A stretch of DNA of 46,932 nt, taken from positions 1 through 46,932 of the forward strand of contig JAFLCP010000053.1 in assembly GCA_017303505.1 (NCBI GenBank), in the 5' to 3' direction. Origin of the DNA: Planctomycetota bacterium. GTDB taxonomy: Bacteria > Planctomycetota > Planctomycetia > Pirellulales > Pirellulaceae. Below are positions 7,793 through 16,389 of this stretch, one piece after another; within the stretch, counting starts at the first letter, position 1; each line of letters opens with the position of its first letter. The position numbers and the translations under genes are program-made. Below the pieces are notes generated by a model, which saw nothing but the letters and a program-made list of their open reading frames with translations, searched no databases and was not told the origin of the DNA.

Positions 7793-9907
7793 ATGACAAA
7801 AGACCTAATGCTTTCCGTAGTGGTACCCTCCCATTCTCGCGTTGATCTCTACCTGAAAACGATCCAATCTCTACAGGTTCAGACGCTTTCGAATTTTGAG
7901 TTGATCGTAACAGACGACTCGAAAAAGAGCGAAGACAGTCAAGCGATTAAAACGCGTCTCGAACAATACCAGAAAGAAACGGGACGCCCCGCGAAGTACC
8001 TTTTCACAGAACCTGGGTTGGGACAAGCTCGCAATACCAATCAAGGTTTAAGGGCTGCCACTGGCGATTTGATTCGCATCTTGCATAGCGATGATATCTT
8101 GCATCCTGATTGTTTGGCATGGGAAGTTCGGAGTTTTCAGGACTACGCACCGTTGTCACTTTTGTTTCAAGACTGTATCCCATTTCAACGGGATGAGGAG
8201 ATTGCTTGGAACACTCAGCCACTCATTCGATTCGTCGAGCCTTATCAATATTTTGAAGAATTCTTGTCTGTCTCCACTGCTCTTCCGTCGGGAACCGTTT
8301 TTCGGCGCGAAGGATTGGAAGCCGTCGGCGGGATGCGAGACGATTGGAGTTTCTTGTGTGACTGGGAGCTCTTTGCCAAGTTGTTGCTGTGGTGTGGGAA
8401 GAGGAGCGAGCACGTTGCCTATGCAACCGCCGGTTTGTTTGGCTGGCGATTGCATAAAGAGTCGACCACTTCGATGAAGTGGAAAAATCACTATCTGGAA
8501 CATCAAACGCTCATGCAAGAATGGAAGGAAAGCCTTCCCGGAGAGCACTCTCGATTGTTTGAGGATTCGGATATCCGCCAATCCTTTTTCGAGCGGGGCG
8601 AATTTTATTGCCGTCAACGATTGTTCCAAGATTGCGAGCAGTTAGATTTTGGTGCCTATTGCCAGTCGATACCATGGCTATTGCAGAATCGTTGTTATCG
8701 ACCCAAGGGTAGAAGGTTGAAAAAGAAGACGCTTTCCCATCTATGGCGACGAGTTCGCGGAAAAGGCAAGGCTCAGTTTCGCATCGATCCGATAGTGCAA
8801 CGAGAAACTGGAAAGGCAAATCAGTGGATACCCGATTTGACCTTATCTCCCTTTTACGGTGACGACGGTGAGACTCCCAATCAGACTATTTATGTGAAGG
8901 CCTTTGACAATCGGCTCAACACTTGGCCGATTCGTGATCGCATTGCTAATGCCAAACGCTTGCGAATTAACCATATCTGTAAGAACAGGTTCTTTGGTCG
9001 CAGCCTATTGGAATGTTTGAAATATGTTCAGCCTGGAACAGAAGTAGAATTCTTCTTTCATGACAACGAGCAAATGACTTGGTTCGGGCTAAAGGCCTTG
9101 TTGAGCCAATATGCATCGGGGCGATTTGAGTTTGTTGAGCAGAATCGAAGTCCACAAGAAGGGACGAAGCTGGGACGATCGCTCTGGAGCATTCGCTACC
9201 GGTGCGTGGCTCCTGCAGCGCCGTGGTATATCGAGCCGATCACAGGGATCTCGATTGGTGTTCTTACTCTGGGAGAAAGAATCAAAGAGCTGACGGCTTT
9301 GGTTGAGACAACGGAGAAGTACTGCCCCTACCCTTTCGAGATCATCATGATTTCGCCGAAGGAAGTGGTGCTGCCTGATATCAAAACGCCGTTAAAGCAA
9401 ATCACATTTAACGATCCCTACGAATATGGTTGGATCACCCGCAAAAAGAATCTCATCTGTGGTGAGGCAAAGTATAGCGACATCATTGTATGCCATGATC
9501 GGTACGAGTTTTCGCCGACGTTTTTTGAGGCGTTCAAGCAGTGGGGACATGGCTATGGAATCGCGTCACCCAAGACGACTTTGAAAGATGGGAAACGCGC
9601 TCTGGATTGGGCCGTTGTGCGAGGCCTGAACTACACCTGGAGTGAAGGAGGGTTGTTGAATTATCGCGACTATTCGCGTTATTCTTACGTCCCAGGTGGT
9701 GTGACGATGTTGCGAAAATCGTTCTGGGAAAAATTCCCTTGGGCTGAGGATCTGTTCTGGAATGAGCATGAAGATGTGGAGCTTTGTCGGCGTATCCAAC
9801 GCGCGAACGAATTCATCTATCTGTTCCCTGGCACCATTGTCACCTACCACGATCGCTGGATCGATCAGAATCCGTTGCTTCCATTTAACGAGGGACATGA
9901 CTTCTAA
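7793..9907 (+). CDS. Two-domain glycosyltransferase (GT2-like N-terminus, second GT-A-like C-terminus)
   Basis: The ATG at 7793 gives 704 residues (MTKDLMLSVVVPSHSR); a GTG at 7769 and a TTG at 7727 are in frame, but none has a strong ribosome site. Residues about 6-230 are a typical GT2 GT-A domain: VVVPSHSR, IVTDDS, and a DxD-like HSDD at 98-101. The middle (about 355-490) resembles the middle of the last gene of this block and may be a degenerate Rossmann unit. The C-terminal part (about 495-704) is a second GT-A-like module with ITRKKNLICGEAKYS, IVCHDRYE and YVPGGVTMLRK followed by NEHEDVELCRR, where HEDVE may bind metal or acceptor. The C-terminal module is homologous to the glycosyltransferase at 10866-12035. 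It probably adds two sugars in turn to a surface polysaccharide. Confidence 0.85.
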   Translation: MTKDLMLSVVVPSHSRVDLYLKTIQSLQVQTLSNFELIVTDDSKKSEDSQAIKTRLEQYQKETGRPAKYLFTEPGLGQARNTNQGLRAATGDLIRILHSDDILHPDCLAWEVRSFQDYAPLSLLFQDCIPFQRDEEIAWNTQPLIRFVEPYQYFEEFLSVSTALPSGTVFRREGLEAVGGMRDDWSFLCDWELFAKLLLWCGKRSEHVAYATAGLFGWRLHKESTTSMKWKNHYLEHQTLMQEWKESLPGEHSRLFEDSDIRQSFFERGEFYCRQRLFQDCEQLDFGAYCQSIPWLLQNRCYRPKGRRLKKKTLSHLWRRVRGKGKAQFRIDPIVQRETGKANQWIPDLTLSPFYGDDGETPNQTIYVKAFDNRLNTWPIRDRIANAKRLRINHICKNRFFGRSLLECLKYVQPGTEVEFFFHDNEQMTWFGLKALLSQYASGRFEFVEQNRSPQEGTKLGRSLWSIRYRCVAPAAPWYIEPITGISIGVLTLGERIKELTALVETTEKYCPYPFEIIMISPKEVVLPDIKTPLKQITFNDPYEYGWITRKKNLICGEAKYSDIIVCHDRYEFSPTFFEAFKQWGHGYGIASPKTTLKDGKRALDWAVVRGLNYTWSEGGLLNYRDYSRYSYVPGGVTMLRKSFWEKFPWAEDLFWNEHEDVELCRRIQRANEFIYLFPGTIVTYHDRWIDQNPLLPFNEGHDF

Positions 9908-9996
9908 TCGACCGCAGTGAATTCTTGTTGGAGTTACCTCTGCCCAACAAAACTGAAAACCAATTACTCATGTTCACTCAGTGATCGCGCTTCCCA

Positions 9997-10869
9997 ATGA
10001 TTGATTCGAAGCAGATATCCGTCGTTATGCAAGGGCCGATAACCGGTGCATCGCGCGATCAGATTGCCAACAATGTTCTCTCGGTGCGCAAGGTCCTTCC
10101 TGATTCACAATTGATTGTTGTTACTTGGAAGGGAGCTGAGGTTTCGGCGGTCCATCATGTAGCCGATCAGATCATTGAATTGGATGATCCAGGTACGACG
10201 ACCCTTGGTTGGGACCAAAAATGCAATGTGGATCGACAACTTAAATCCGTGCATACGGGTCTCGCTGCGGCAACCAGCGAATTTGCAGTGCGAATGCGGT
10301 TGGATACGGCCTTAGAAAACGATCTTTTCGTCAGGGCCTACGAGAAGATGCTGGCCGATGAGAGCCTAGCAACATCGTCTTTGTTCCAGCAGCGTGTGAT
10401 GGCAACGTCGATATACTTTCGCGATGCAGCTAAGAGCAATTATCTTTTTCATCCGAGCGATATTTTTCATTTTGGTTTGCGCAAAGATCTGTTGGCTTTG
10501 TGGCGTGCTCCATTGGTGCAGGAAAAGAAATCTGCCGCCCATCAACTTGCCCTGGTGCCGGAGCAATATATTTGGATCCACTATTTGATTTCGAACGATA
10601 TTCCAGCGGCTCATTTGGATGCACAACGCTTTCGTTGGCGCAGCATGGCAATGTCCGAATGGAGTTTGGCAACCAATTGGTGGGTCATTGATGCCAAGTC
10701 TAATGGAATAGTCTTGCCAGATCGATTTCTGACCAGCAATCTGCCAGAGAAGACGCACTTCGAAACAGAATGGCGCGAGTTTGTCAAGCGATCGGGCACA
10801 CGCCCCAGTCTGCGCGCATGTCGTTGGAATGTGTTGCGCAAGTTCACGCGAAAGGTGAAGTGGCCATGA
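9997..10869 (+). CDS. WavE-family lipopolysaccharide/surface polysaccharide synthesis protein
   Basis: The 290-residue protein starts at an ATG at 9997. Blocks typical of the WavE family (named after a Vibrio cholerae LPS-core gene) are present: ISVVMQGPI at the N-terminus, NVLSVRKVLPDSQLIVVTWK, an RMRLDTALEN acidic block, SDIFHFGLRKDLLALW and PEQYIWIHYL. These proteins have a GT-A-like fold and are thought to be glycosyltransferases. Its stop overlaps the next start (ATGA), so the two are translationally coupled. It lies 89 bases after the two-domain glycosyltransferase, with no visible ribosome site, so the start is moderately sure. Confidence 0.85.
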   Translation: MIDSKQISVVMQGPITGASRDQIANNVLSVRKVLPDSQLIVVTWKGAEVSAVHHVADQIIELDDPGTTTLGWDQKCNVDRQLKSVHTGLAAATSEFAVRMRLDTALENDLFVRAYEKMLADESLATSSLFQQRVMATSIYFRDAAKSNYLFHPSDIFHFGLRKDLLALWRAPLVQEKKSAAHQLALVPEQYIWIHYLISNDIPAAHLDAQRFRWRSMAMSEWSLATNWWVIDAKSNGIVLPDRFLTSNLPEKTHFETEWREFVKRSGTRPSLRACRWNVLRKFTRKVKWP

Positions 10870-12035
10870 GTATCGAGTTACCTGCTCCCTTGGCGTCGAT
10901 CGCGCAAGAAAGTGGACCACAGGTTTGGTTGGGAACTAGTCCACTTCCATCAGCTAAATCGTTGGACCTTTGGCTCTATCCAAATTTGCGAGCGCCTGCG
11001 GATCAGCATGGCATGTATCGTACGGTTTGGGTTTACGAGATCAATTTGGGGCAAGTCGATACGCGCCAAGTTGATCTAGTTGTCGACGAAGCGTGTCGGT
11101 TGGTAGGTCAACGAGGACGAATGGTTTTTCGTTTTCGAGAATCGAAGCAGTTTTCAATATTTCAACTCAAACACTTTTTGGGACGACGGTATGGAATACA
11201 AGCTCGCGTGCAGAATGAGTTCCGAGTTGGCAAAGAGTGGTGTGTTGTCGTTGAGGTTGAACGTACGGATCTGAAGCGGTACCAGCATCGCGGCTGGACT
11301 TTTGGAATCTTGACGCAAGGTGTACGTGTTGAGAATCTGCAAGCGTTCTTCGAGTCGATTCGATCGCAACCGGAAGGTGAAGATGCTGAGATTTTGGTTT
11401 GTGGACCTAAGCTACCGCAATTCGAACGATATCGATTGAACTACGTCGAGGTCGATGTTCGCGAGGATTTGGCGGAGATCTGCAGAAAGAAAAACGCCAT
11501 TGCCCGTGCGGCGACTCAACCGAATCTATGTTTGGTTCACGATCGATATCGATTGGAACCGGGCTTCTTCGCAGGTTTTGATAAGTATGGATACGATTTT
11601 GATTATCTCACCGTGACGCAGCGCTATGAAAATGGGGAGCATTTCCCCGACTATTGCGCGTTATCGCAACATGAGTTGACTTGGAACACTTCTTTGGATT
11701 GTCTCGATATTAACTATCTATTGCCCCGTCAATATATCAACGGTGGAGTGACGATACTTAAGACGGCCACCTTTCGAGACTTGCCTCTGAACGAATTGAT
11801 TTTTTGGAACCAGGCGGAAGATGTCGAGCTAGGAAAAGCTTATCGCGATGTTTCGCTACCGCCGAGATGCAATTCTTTTTCGTCGATGGTTACGATGGGG
11901 ATCGATGCGGCATACACGCGAAAGATCCTCCCTTATTATGCTCAGCCAACTCTCGGTCGCTTTTGGTGCGGTAACAGTTGGTTGCATCGAACAGCGACCA
12001 AGTGGTACCGACGTTGGAAGTTCAAAAAGAAATAA
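10866..12035 (+). CDS. Glycosyltransferase homologous to the C-terminal half of the 7793-9907 product
   Basis: The ATG at 10866 overlaps the WavE stop by four bases (ATGA) and is preferred over longer in-frame starts. The 389-residue product has an N-terminal part (about 45-140) that looks like the second half of a Rossmann methyltransferase (DLVVDEACRLVGQRGRMVFR, then RRYGIQ) without a SAM-binding front. The rest (about 145-389) is a GT-A-like module: WTFGILTQGVRVENLQAFFE, CRKKNAIARAATQPNLCLVH, DRYRLEPGFF, QYINGGVTILKT and FWNQAEDVELGKA. The order and motifs match the second half of the larger glycosyltransferase two genes earlier, so the two probably arose by duplication. The basic C-terminus (RRWKFKKK) may bind membrane. 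It should complete the polysaccharide operon. Confidence 0.8.
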   Translation: MSIELPAPLASIAQESGPQVWLGTSPLPSAKSLDLWLYPNLRAPADQHGMYRTVWVYEINLGQVDTRQVDLVVDEACRLVGQRGRMVFRFRESKQFSIFQLKHFLGRRYGIQARVQNEFRVGKEWCVVVEVERTDLKRYQHRGWTFGILTQGVRVENLQAFFESIRSQPEGEDAEILVCGPKLPQFERYRLNYVEVDVREDLAEICRKKNAIARAATQPNLCLVHDRYRLEPGFFAGFDKYGYDFDYLTVTQRYENGEHFPDYCALSQHELTWNTSLDCLDINYLLPRQYINGGVTILKTATFRDLPLNELIFWNQAEDVELGKAYRDVSLPPRCNSFSSMVTMGIDAAYTRKILPYYAQPTLGRFWCGNSWLHRTATKWYRRWKFKKK

Positions 12036-12375
12036 ACTTCGGCTTGGCTTATGCGTGGCAACCGCTATCGCAGACATTTCGTGTTGCCGGAGCAGAATGC
12101 CCACCATACGAAGGGGGGCGGATAAGGTTCATAGGAAGGGCTTTGAATACGAAAAAATCCGTATTTTTGGTCCTCTACGAGGCGGTTCGCCCCAATAATC
12201 GGCTGAAAAAATCGAATACCCCTTTTAGAACTACGGGGATGAGCGGACAATTGCGGTTTTGCTAGGCGTAGGAAAAGACGCCCGATCCGGCCTCCGAGGG
12301 GAAACCCTTTTGAGCATCGCGGAATTGAGAGTAGCAGTCAAAGTTATCCATTCGGACCCAAAAGCGGAATGAGTC
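12036..12375. other. Intergenic region with nested hairpins between polysaccharide block and YebC gene
   Basis: No gene is supported. GGGGCG (12115-12120) can pair with CGCCCC (12188-12193) around an inner hairpin AATACG (12146-12151) / CGTATT (12160-12165) that is followed by a run of T. This may be the terminator of the polysaccharide operon. The remainder should hold the promoter for the YebC gene. Confidence 0.45.
12146..12168 (+). terminator. Putative Rho-independent terminator
   Basis: A 6-bp stem (AATACG/CGTATT) with an 8-base A-rich loop runs directly into five T. It lies 110 bases after the last polysaccharide gene. The stem is short and AT-rich, so it may be weak. Confidence 0.4.
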
Positions 12376-13098
12376 ATGGGAAGAGCATTTGAAGTACGCA
12401 AGAACTCGATGGCCAAGACGGCCGGACAGAAGTCGAAACTCTACTCCAAGTTTGGTAAGCAAATTTATGTTGCTGCCAAGAACGGCATCCCAGATCCTGT
12501 TGCCAATCCGGCATTGAAGAGCATCATCGATCGCGCCAAACGTGAGCAGGTTCCGAGCCATGTGATCGAGAAAGCCATCGATAAGGCAACGGGGGCGGGT
12601 GGTGAGAGTTTTTCGACGTCGCGTTACGAGGGAATCGCACCAGGTGGCTGTTATGTTATCGTGGATTGTTTGACCGATAACAACAATCGAACGATCACCG
12701 ACGTTCGCAACTGTTTCACCAAAACAGGAGCAAAGATGGGACAACCGAACTCGGTAATGCATTTCTTTGACCACCTCGCTGTGTTGTCCTTCAAAGGCGA
12801 TAGCGGTGACGTGGTATTGGAAGCGTTGATGAATGCCGACGTTGATGTCTCGGATGTGGAGTCGGAAAATGGTCAAATCACTGTCTTTGCTCCTGCAACC
12901 GAATTCTTCAAAGCCAAGCAAGCTCTCCAAGAAGCGTTCCCCAAAATCGAATTAGAAGTGGAAGAAATAACTTTCATTCCACAGACGCGGAAAGATATCG
13001 CCGCAGACGACGTTCCTATGTTCGAAAAGTTCATGAACATGTTGAACGACTGCGATGATGTGCAAGACATTTATCACAATGCGCAATTGCCCAGCTAA
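12376..13098 (+). CDS. YebC/PmpR-family (TACO1) DNA-binding or translation-related regulator
   Basis: The 240-residue length is exactly that of the family. The N-terminus ([20 protein letters not shown], then [11 protein letters not shown]) is the diverged but recognisable form of the usual 'AGHSKW ... DAKRGKIFTKL' block; [21 protein letters not shown] and DKATGAGG match the conserved 'NP.L...I..AK...MP' helix and the flexible loop; YEGIAPGG is the family hallmark. Proteins of this family are cytoplasmic and have been described as transcription regulators and, more recently, as helpers of translation of difficult (for example proline-rich) sequences. The start has GGAATGAG upstream. It stands alone and is not obviously co-transcribed with the polysaccharide genes. 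Confidence 0.93.
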   Translation: MGRAFEVRKNSMAKTAGQKSKLYSKFGKQIYVAAKNGIPDPVANPALKSIIDRAKREQVPSHVIEKAIDKATGAGGESFSTSRYEGIAPGGCYVIVDCLTDNNNRTITDVRNCFTKTGAKMGQPNSVMHFFDHLAVLSFKGDSGDVVLEALMNADVDVSDVESENGQITVFAPATEFFKAKQALQEAFPKIELEVEEITFIPQTRKDIAADDVPMFEKFMNMLNDCDDVQDIYHNAQLPS

Positions 13099-13191
13099 TG
13101 ACTCTCGATTCGACTTTGTCTTGTAAGAGAAGATAAAGTCTTGGGGCATGACCCGAGGTGGAGCGCATTCGCAAATAGAACGAGGGATAGC

Positions 13192-13725
13192 GTGTATTAT
13201 CTTTGGGTTTTGCTCTTGGCTTTGGCTAACAGCGGCAGTTGGTTAGCCAACATTGTTTCGTTGCCAGGGAATTGGTTGATCGTTCTGTTTACCGCGATCT
13301 ACGCGTATTTTTTGCCTGAAGGAGATGGGCAAGGAATCGGTTGGCTCACCGTTGGTTTTCTTATTGCGTTAGCATTGATCGGCGAGGTCATCGAATTCGC
13401 GGCTGGGGCTGCTGTTGCCGGCCAGCGTGGTGGAAGCCGGCGTGGGATGGCACTGGCCGTTGTTGGGACCGTCGGTGGCAGCATTCTGGGGGCCATTGTT
13501 TCATTTCCCGTCCCCATTGTTGGTCCAGTTATCGGTGCCCTGGTTGGTGGCGCTTTAGGTGCCTATGGCGGCGCTGTGGCAGGCGAAATGTGGAAAGGAA
13601 AAACCTTTGACGAAGGTGCCTACGTAGGTGAAGGTGCCGCAATCGGCAAATTGCTGGGAACGGCAGGAAAACTCTGTGTTGGAGCCATGATGGTAGTCGT
13701 TGCGACCATCGATTCTTTGCTGTAA
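13192..13725 (+). CDS. DUF456 family membrane protein
   Basis: The start is the GTG at 13192 because GAGGGA lies just before it; the frame is open back to 13141 without a site. The 177-residue product has several hydrophobic helices. Motifs of DUF456 are clear: SLPGNWLIVLFTAIYAY (the LPGxW/L block), IGEVIEFAAGAAVAGQRGGS followed by RRG, and a long Gly/Ala/Val-rich region. These are small inner-membrane proteins of unknown role; the Gly-rich loops resemble small multi-pass scaffolds. It lies 93 bases after the YebC gene, so co-transcription is possible. Confidence 0.85.
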   Translation: MYYLWVLLLALANSGSWLANIVSLPGNWLIVLFTAIYAYFLPEGDGQGIGWLTVGFLIALALIGEVIEFAAGAAVAGQRGGSRRGMALAVVGTVGGSILGAIVSFPVPIVGPVIGALVGGALGAYGGAVAGEMWKGKTFDEGAYVGEGAAIGKLLGTAGKLCVGAMMVVVATIDSLL

Positions 13726-14081
13726 ATCCCCGCGTTCGAATCACTAGATGTGGTTTTAGAAAATTGCACCTGACGCTTGACCATGTTATGCTCGAAATCA
13801 ATTCCAAGAATTGAAGGTCACTCTGTGTCCCGATGCTCAGCTATCATCATGACTTGGCGGCAGAAAAAACGGTTGACGGAGCAGGGTATTCAGTCTTTTC
13901 GGAATTCCACAGCAACACTTTAGGATCAGTCGCTGCAGTCAGGCTCGTTCCGAAATCGTCTCGGATCAAACATTCATTCAAAAGCACTTCCTATAGGCGA
14001 TGGTGTGCATCCTTGGATGGTCTGATCTCAAAGATCGAGTCTCAAGTCGAATCACTCGTTTATAGGTTAAAGGGTTTAGCA
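13726..14081. other. Intergenic region before the small membrane protein
   Basis: The frame of the next gene is open through much of this stretch but its codons look non-coding and no ribosome site supports a longer start. A dyad TCAATTC-CAA-GAATTGA at 13798-13814 may be an operator. Confidence 0.4.
13798..13814. promoter_or_regulatory. Perfect 7-bp dyad, possible operator
   Basis: TCAATTC and GAATTGA are perfect reverse complements with a 3-base spacer. It lies about 270 bases before the next start. No matching regulator is evident nearby. Confidence 0.3.
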
Positions 14082-14507
14082 ATGGGGATCGTACGGAACA
14101 TTGCGGCGTTTATCGTTGGTTTGGTGTTAGGTAGTATCGTGAACATGACGATCATCACGGCCGTGTCGCCCATGTTTCCAATGCCGGAAGGCACAAATCC
14201 AAACGACATCGATAGTATCAAAGCGAACATACATAAGTTCAGCGTTGGAAGTTTGATGGTTCCCTTTTTCGCTCATGCACTCGGAACCTTGTTTGGCGCT
14301 TTCTTGACGGCAGCGATAGCCAAGAGCCATAAACTTCCCCTAGCTTTAGGAATTGGGTTTTTCTTTTTGCTGGGTGGTATCGCAATGATCGTCATGGTAG
14401 GCGGCCCCATTTGGTTTATGGTGCTCGATCTAGGTGTTGCCTATTTTCCGATGGCCTGGCTCGGTTTTGCAGCCGTGAATTTGCTGTTGAATAAGCCTCA
14501 AAAGTAA
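14082..14507 (+). CDS. Hypothetical four-helix membrane protein
   Basis: The ATG at 14082 has AAGGG upstream and gives 141 residues; the longer open frame from 13833 encodes a polar sequence unlike this protein. Four hydrophobic helices are visible: about 7-29, 60-84 (HALGTLFGAFLTAAIA), 90-112 and 115-135. Glycine-rich packing (VGLVLGSIVNM, GTLFGAF) suggests a compact bundle. No family name could be assigned. It lies after the DUF456 gene and before the exported transglutaminase, with 109 bases to the latter. Confidence 0.75.
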   Translation: MGIVRNIAAFIVGLVLGSIVNMTIITAVSPMFPMPEGTNPNDIDSIKANIHKFSVGSLMVPFFAHALGTLFGAFLTAAIAKSHKLPLALGIGFFFLLGGIAMIVMVGGPIWFMVLDLGVAYFPMAWLGFAAVNLLLNKPQK

Positions 14508-14616
14508 ACGCTCAATGCTCAAAACGAGTGTCATCTCCGAGGATACGAAAGCTAGTTGACATATGACGCGACAAGCGGATCGATTTTGAATTTGCTCCCA
14601 AATCGGAGAATCAAGC

Positions 14617-15885
14617 ATGCGAAGTGCAATTGTTGTCTGTTGGCTTGGCGTACTTGGTCTCATTCCCAATTTTCTTTATGCGCAGTCTCAAAAAAGTGCG
14701 GAAGAGCCACTCCTTGCAAAAACTGCGCCAGGCGTTTTTGTCGATCGAACGATTTGGGTACCCAACGAAAATCTTGCTCCACTGAGTAGTAAGCTGGGTG
14801 GCCAAATTGCAAGACTCACGAATAGCTTTTTGCGAATCCATGGTCGAGCCATTCAAGTGAATGTGATCGGGGCACAAGATGAGAAGAACGCTATAGCGAT
14901 CGAAAAATCATTAGAGAAAATCAAACGCAAGCCGTTTGTTCAAAGGCAGAACAATTTGGTCATCGAATATGTCGGAAAGGACCTCGATGAGGCGATTGCG
15001 ATAAAAGCTTCTTATGAGCTCGGGGTCATCACGAAACCATCCCAAATTTCTTACAAGGTTAAGGCTGAACTTGCCTTGATCGACAAAGCGGATTACATGT
15101 CATGCAATCCGCTCTTTTTGGCTTTCCTGCAATCGGAAAGCAAATTGGGCGGAGCGGAGAAAGAGATTGCGGATAATGCGAAGCGGTTCGAATTCGGGAG
15201 AAATTTGCGATTGCGCAGTCAGGACGATCACCCTATCTCACGTGTGCAATGGAAAGTTGAGCCGAAGCAAACGACGGTAAATGGAGCGACAACCATTTAT
15301 CAGTTTTCGAATCCACAAAATCGCAACGGTGTGCCATTCACACAAGTTGAACTAAGTCTTGAAGTTGACGATACCGGTCTTACGCCCTCAACAAATCAAA
15401 TAGGCATGGAAACGTTAAGAGGGACAGCGTTTTGGCCGGCAGATGATACAGAGATGATCAAGCTCGCCCTGAAAATCACGGAGGGTGCTCAGACGAATGA
15501 CGAAAAAGTCGCCGCAATTCTGAAATGGTTAGCTCCTGGGAAGAACATCAAGTACAGCGGACAAACCGGTTCGCGTTATGGTACCAAGCAGGTTCTAACT
15601 CAGAAGTTTGGGCATTGCTGGGATTTTTCTGACGTATTTGTAACCTTGGCGCGCGCTGCTGGAATCCCAAGTCGGCAAATAGCTGGATGGCTTTATGGGG
15701 CCAGCGGGCACGTTTGGTGCGAATACTATCGTGAGGGAAAAGGATGGCAGCAAGTAGATCCAACCGGCGGTAATGTGTTACCATGCGGATTGTATCACCT
15801 CGCTTACTTTACGAGCGAGGATGGTAATATGCCTATCGTTTACCTTTCAATGCCATCGATTGCCATCGTCGACACGAAACCATAG
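14617..15885 (+). CDS. Exported transglutaminase-like (papain-fold) protein
   Basis: The 422-residue protein has a signal peptide (residues 1-22, MRSAIVVCWLGVLGLIPNFL ending in YA-Q). The C-terminal third is a Transglut_core domain with a complete catalytic triad: C334 in KFGHCWDFSD, H365 in GASGHVWCEYY and D381 in QQVDPTGG. The first 300 residues have no clear family but include a possible all-beta stretch (about 205-255), as in bacterial exported transglutaminase-like proteases. In bacteria such proteins usually act as peptidases, peptide-bond-forming or cross-linking enzymes in the envelope. Next to it lie a small exported protein and a pseudopilin, so the target may be a cell-surface fibre or the proteinaceous planctomycete wall; this is only inference. 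Confidence 0.88.
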   Translation: MRSAIVVCWLGVLGLIPNFLYAQSQKSAEEPLLAKTAPGVFVDRTIWVPNENLAPLSSKLGGQIARLTNSFLRIHGRAIQVNVIGAQDEKNAIAIEKSLEKIKRKPFVQRQNNLVIEYVGKDLDEAIAIKASYELGVITKPSQISYKVKAELALIDKADYMSCNPLFLAFLQSESKLGGAEKEIADNAKRFEFGRNLRLRSQDDHPISRVQWKVEPKQTTVNGATTIYQFSNPQNRNGVPFTQVELSLEVDDTGLTPSTNQIGMETLRGTAFWPADDTEMIKLALKITEGAQTNDEKVAAILKWLAPGKNIKYSGQTGSRYGTKQVLTQKFGHCWDFSDVFVTLARAAGIPSRQIAGWLYGASGHVWCEYYREGKGWQQVDPTGGNVLPCGLYHLAYFTSEDGNMPIVYLSMPSIAIVDTKP

Positions 15886-15959
15886 TGGCAGTAGTAATCG
15901 GACAAACGGACAATGGCATCGGAACTTCACCTCTTACTCTCTATCAGTAGGTGTGCATC

Positions 15960-16379
15960 ATGAAATTAATCATGGTAACTTTGTTCGGACTTGGGATATT
16001 GGGGATTGTTCCGCTGCTGGCGAAGGAAAACGAGCCGAGCTTAGATAGTCGCGTACCAAAAATCAAACTCCCCGTGGCTGACATTGAATTGAGTTATATG
16101 GAAGCAAGTCCACGGATGATGCTGGAGATAGTTGCAGGTACGACGACGGTTGAAGGTGTTCGTTTTTTTGTTGGGGACGGCAAGGTCGCGGTTCCTCTAG
16201 AAGCCGATGAACTTAACGGCATTCGCTTTCAAAAATCACAGTTGCTAAAACATGGGCACAAGTTTGCCAAGTACTCAACGGTCGACTTGGAAGAGGGCTA
16301 TCTGACCGTCGACAAGTTGAAACCAGGTGATGTGTATGTTGTGTTTCCGGCAGTGAATTTTGTTATTAAGCAGCGATAG
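15960..16379 (+). CDS. Small exported protein of unknown function
   Basis: The ATG at 15960 is preferred (AGTAGGTG upstream); a GTG at 15951 is in frame. The 139-residue product begins with a signal peptide (MKLIMVTLFGLGILGIVPLL-A), very like that of the transglutaminase before it. The mature part is rich in beta-strand patterns (VPKIKLPVADIELSYMEAS, VYVVFPAVNFVIKQ). No family is recognised. It lies 74 bases after the transglutaminase and its end is next to, or overlaps, the pseudopilin start, so all three are probably one operon. Confidence 0.75.
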   Translation: MKLIMVTLFGLGILGIVPLLAKENEPSLDSRVPKIKLPVADIELSYMEASPRMMLEIVAGTTTVEGVRFFVGDGKVAVPLEADELNGIRFQKSQLLKHGHKFAKYSTVDLEEGYLTVDKLKPGDVYVVFPAVNFVIKQR

Positions 16380-16389
16380 GAAGTTTGTG

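Noticed and set aside
8156-8629. 157-codon antisense frame inside the two-domain glycosyltransferase gene
   Set aside because: Shadow of a well supported coding frame; no ribosome site or family.
10770-10865. Longer N-terminus for the second glycosyltransferase
   Set aside because: It would overlap the WavE gene by 100 bases; the ATGA overlap at 10866 is the typical coupled start.
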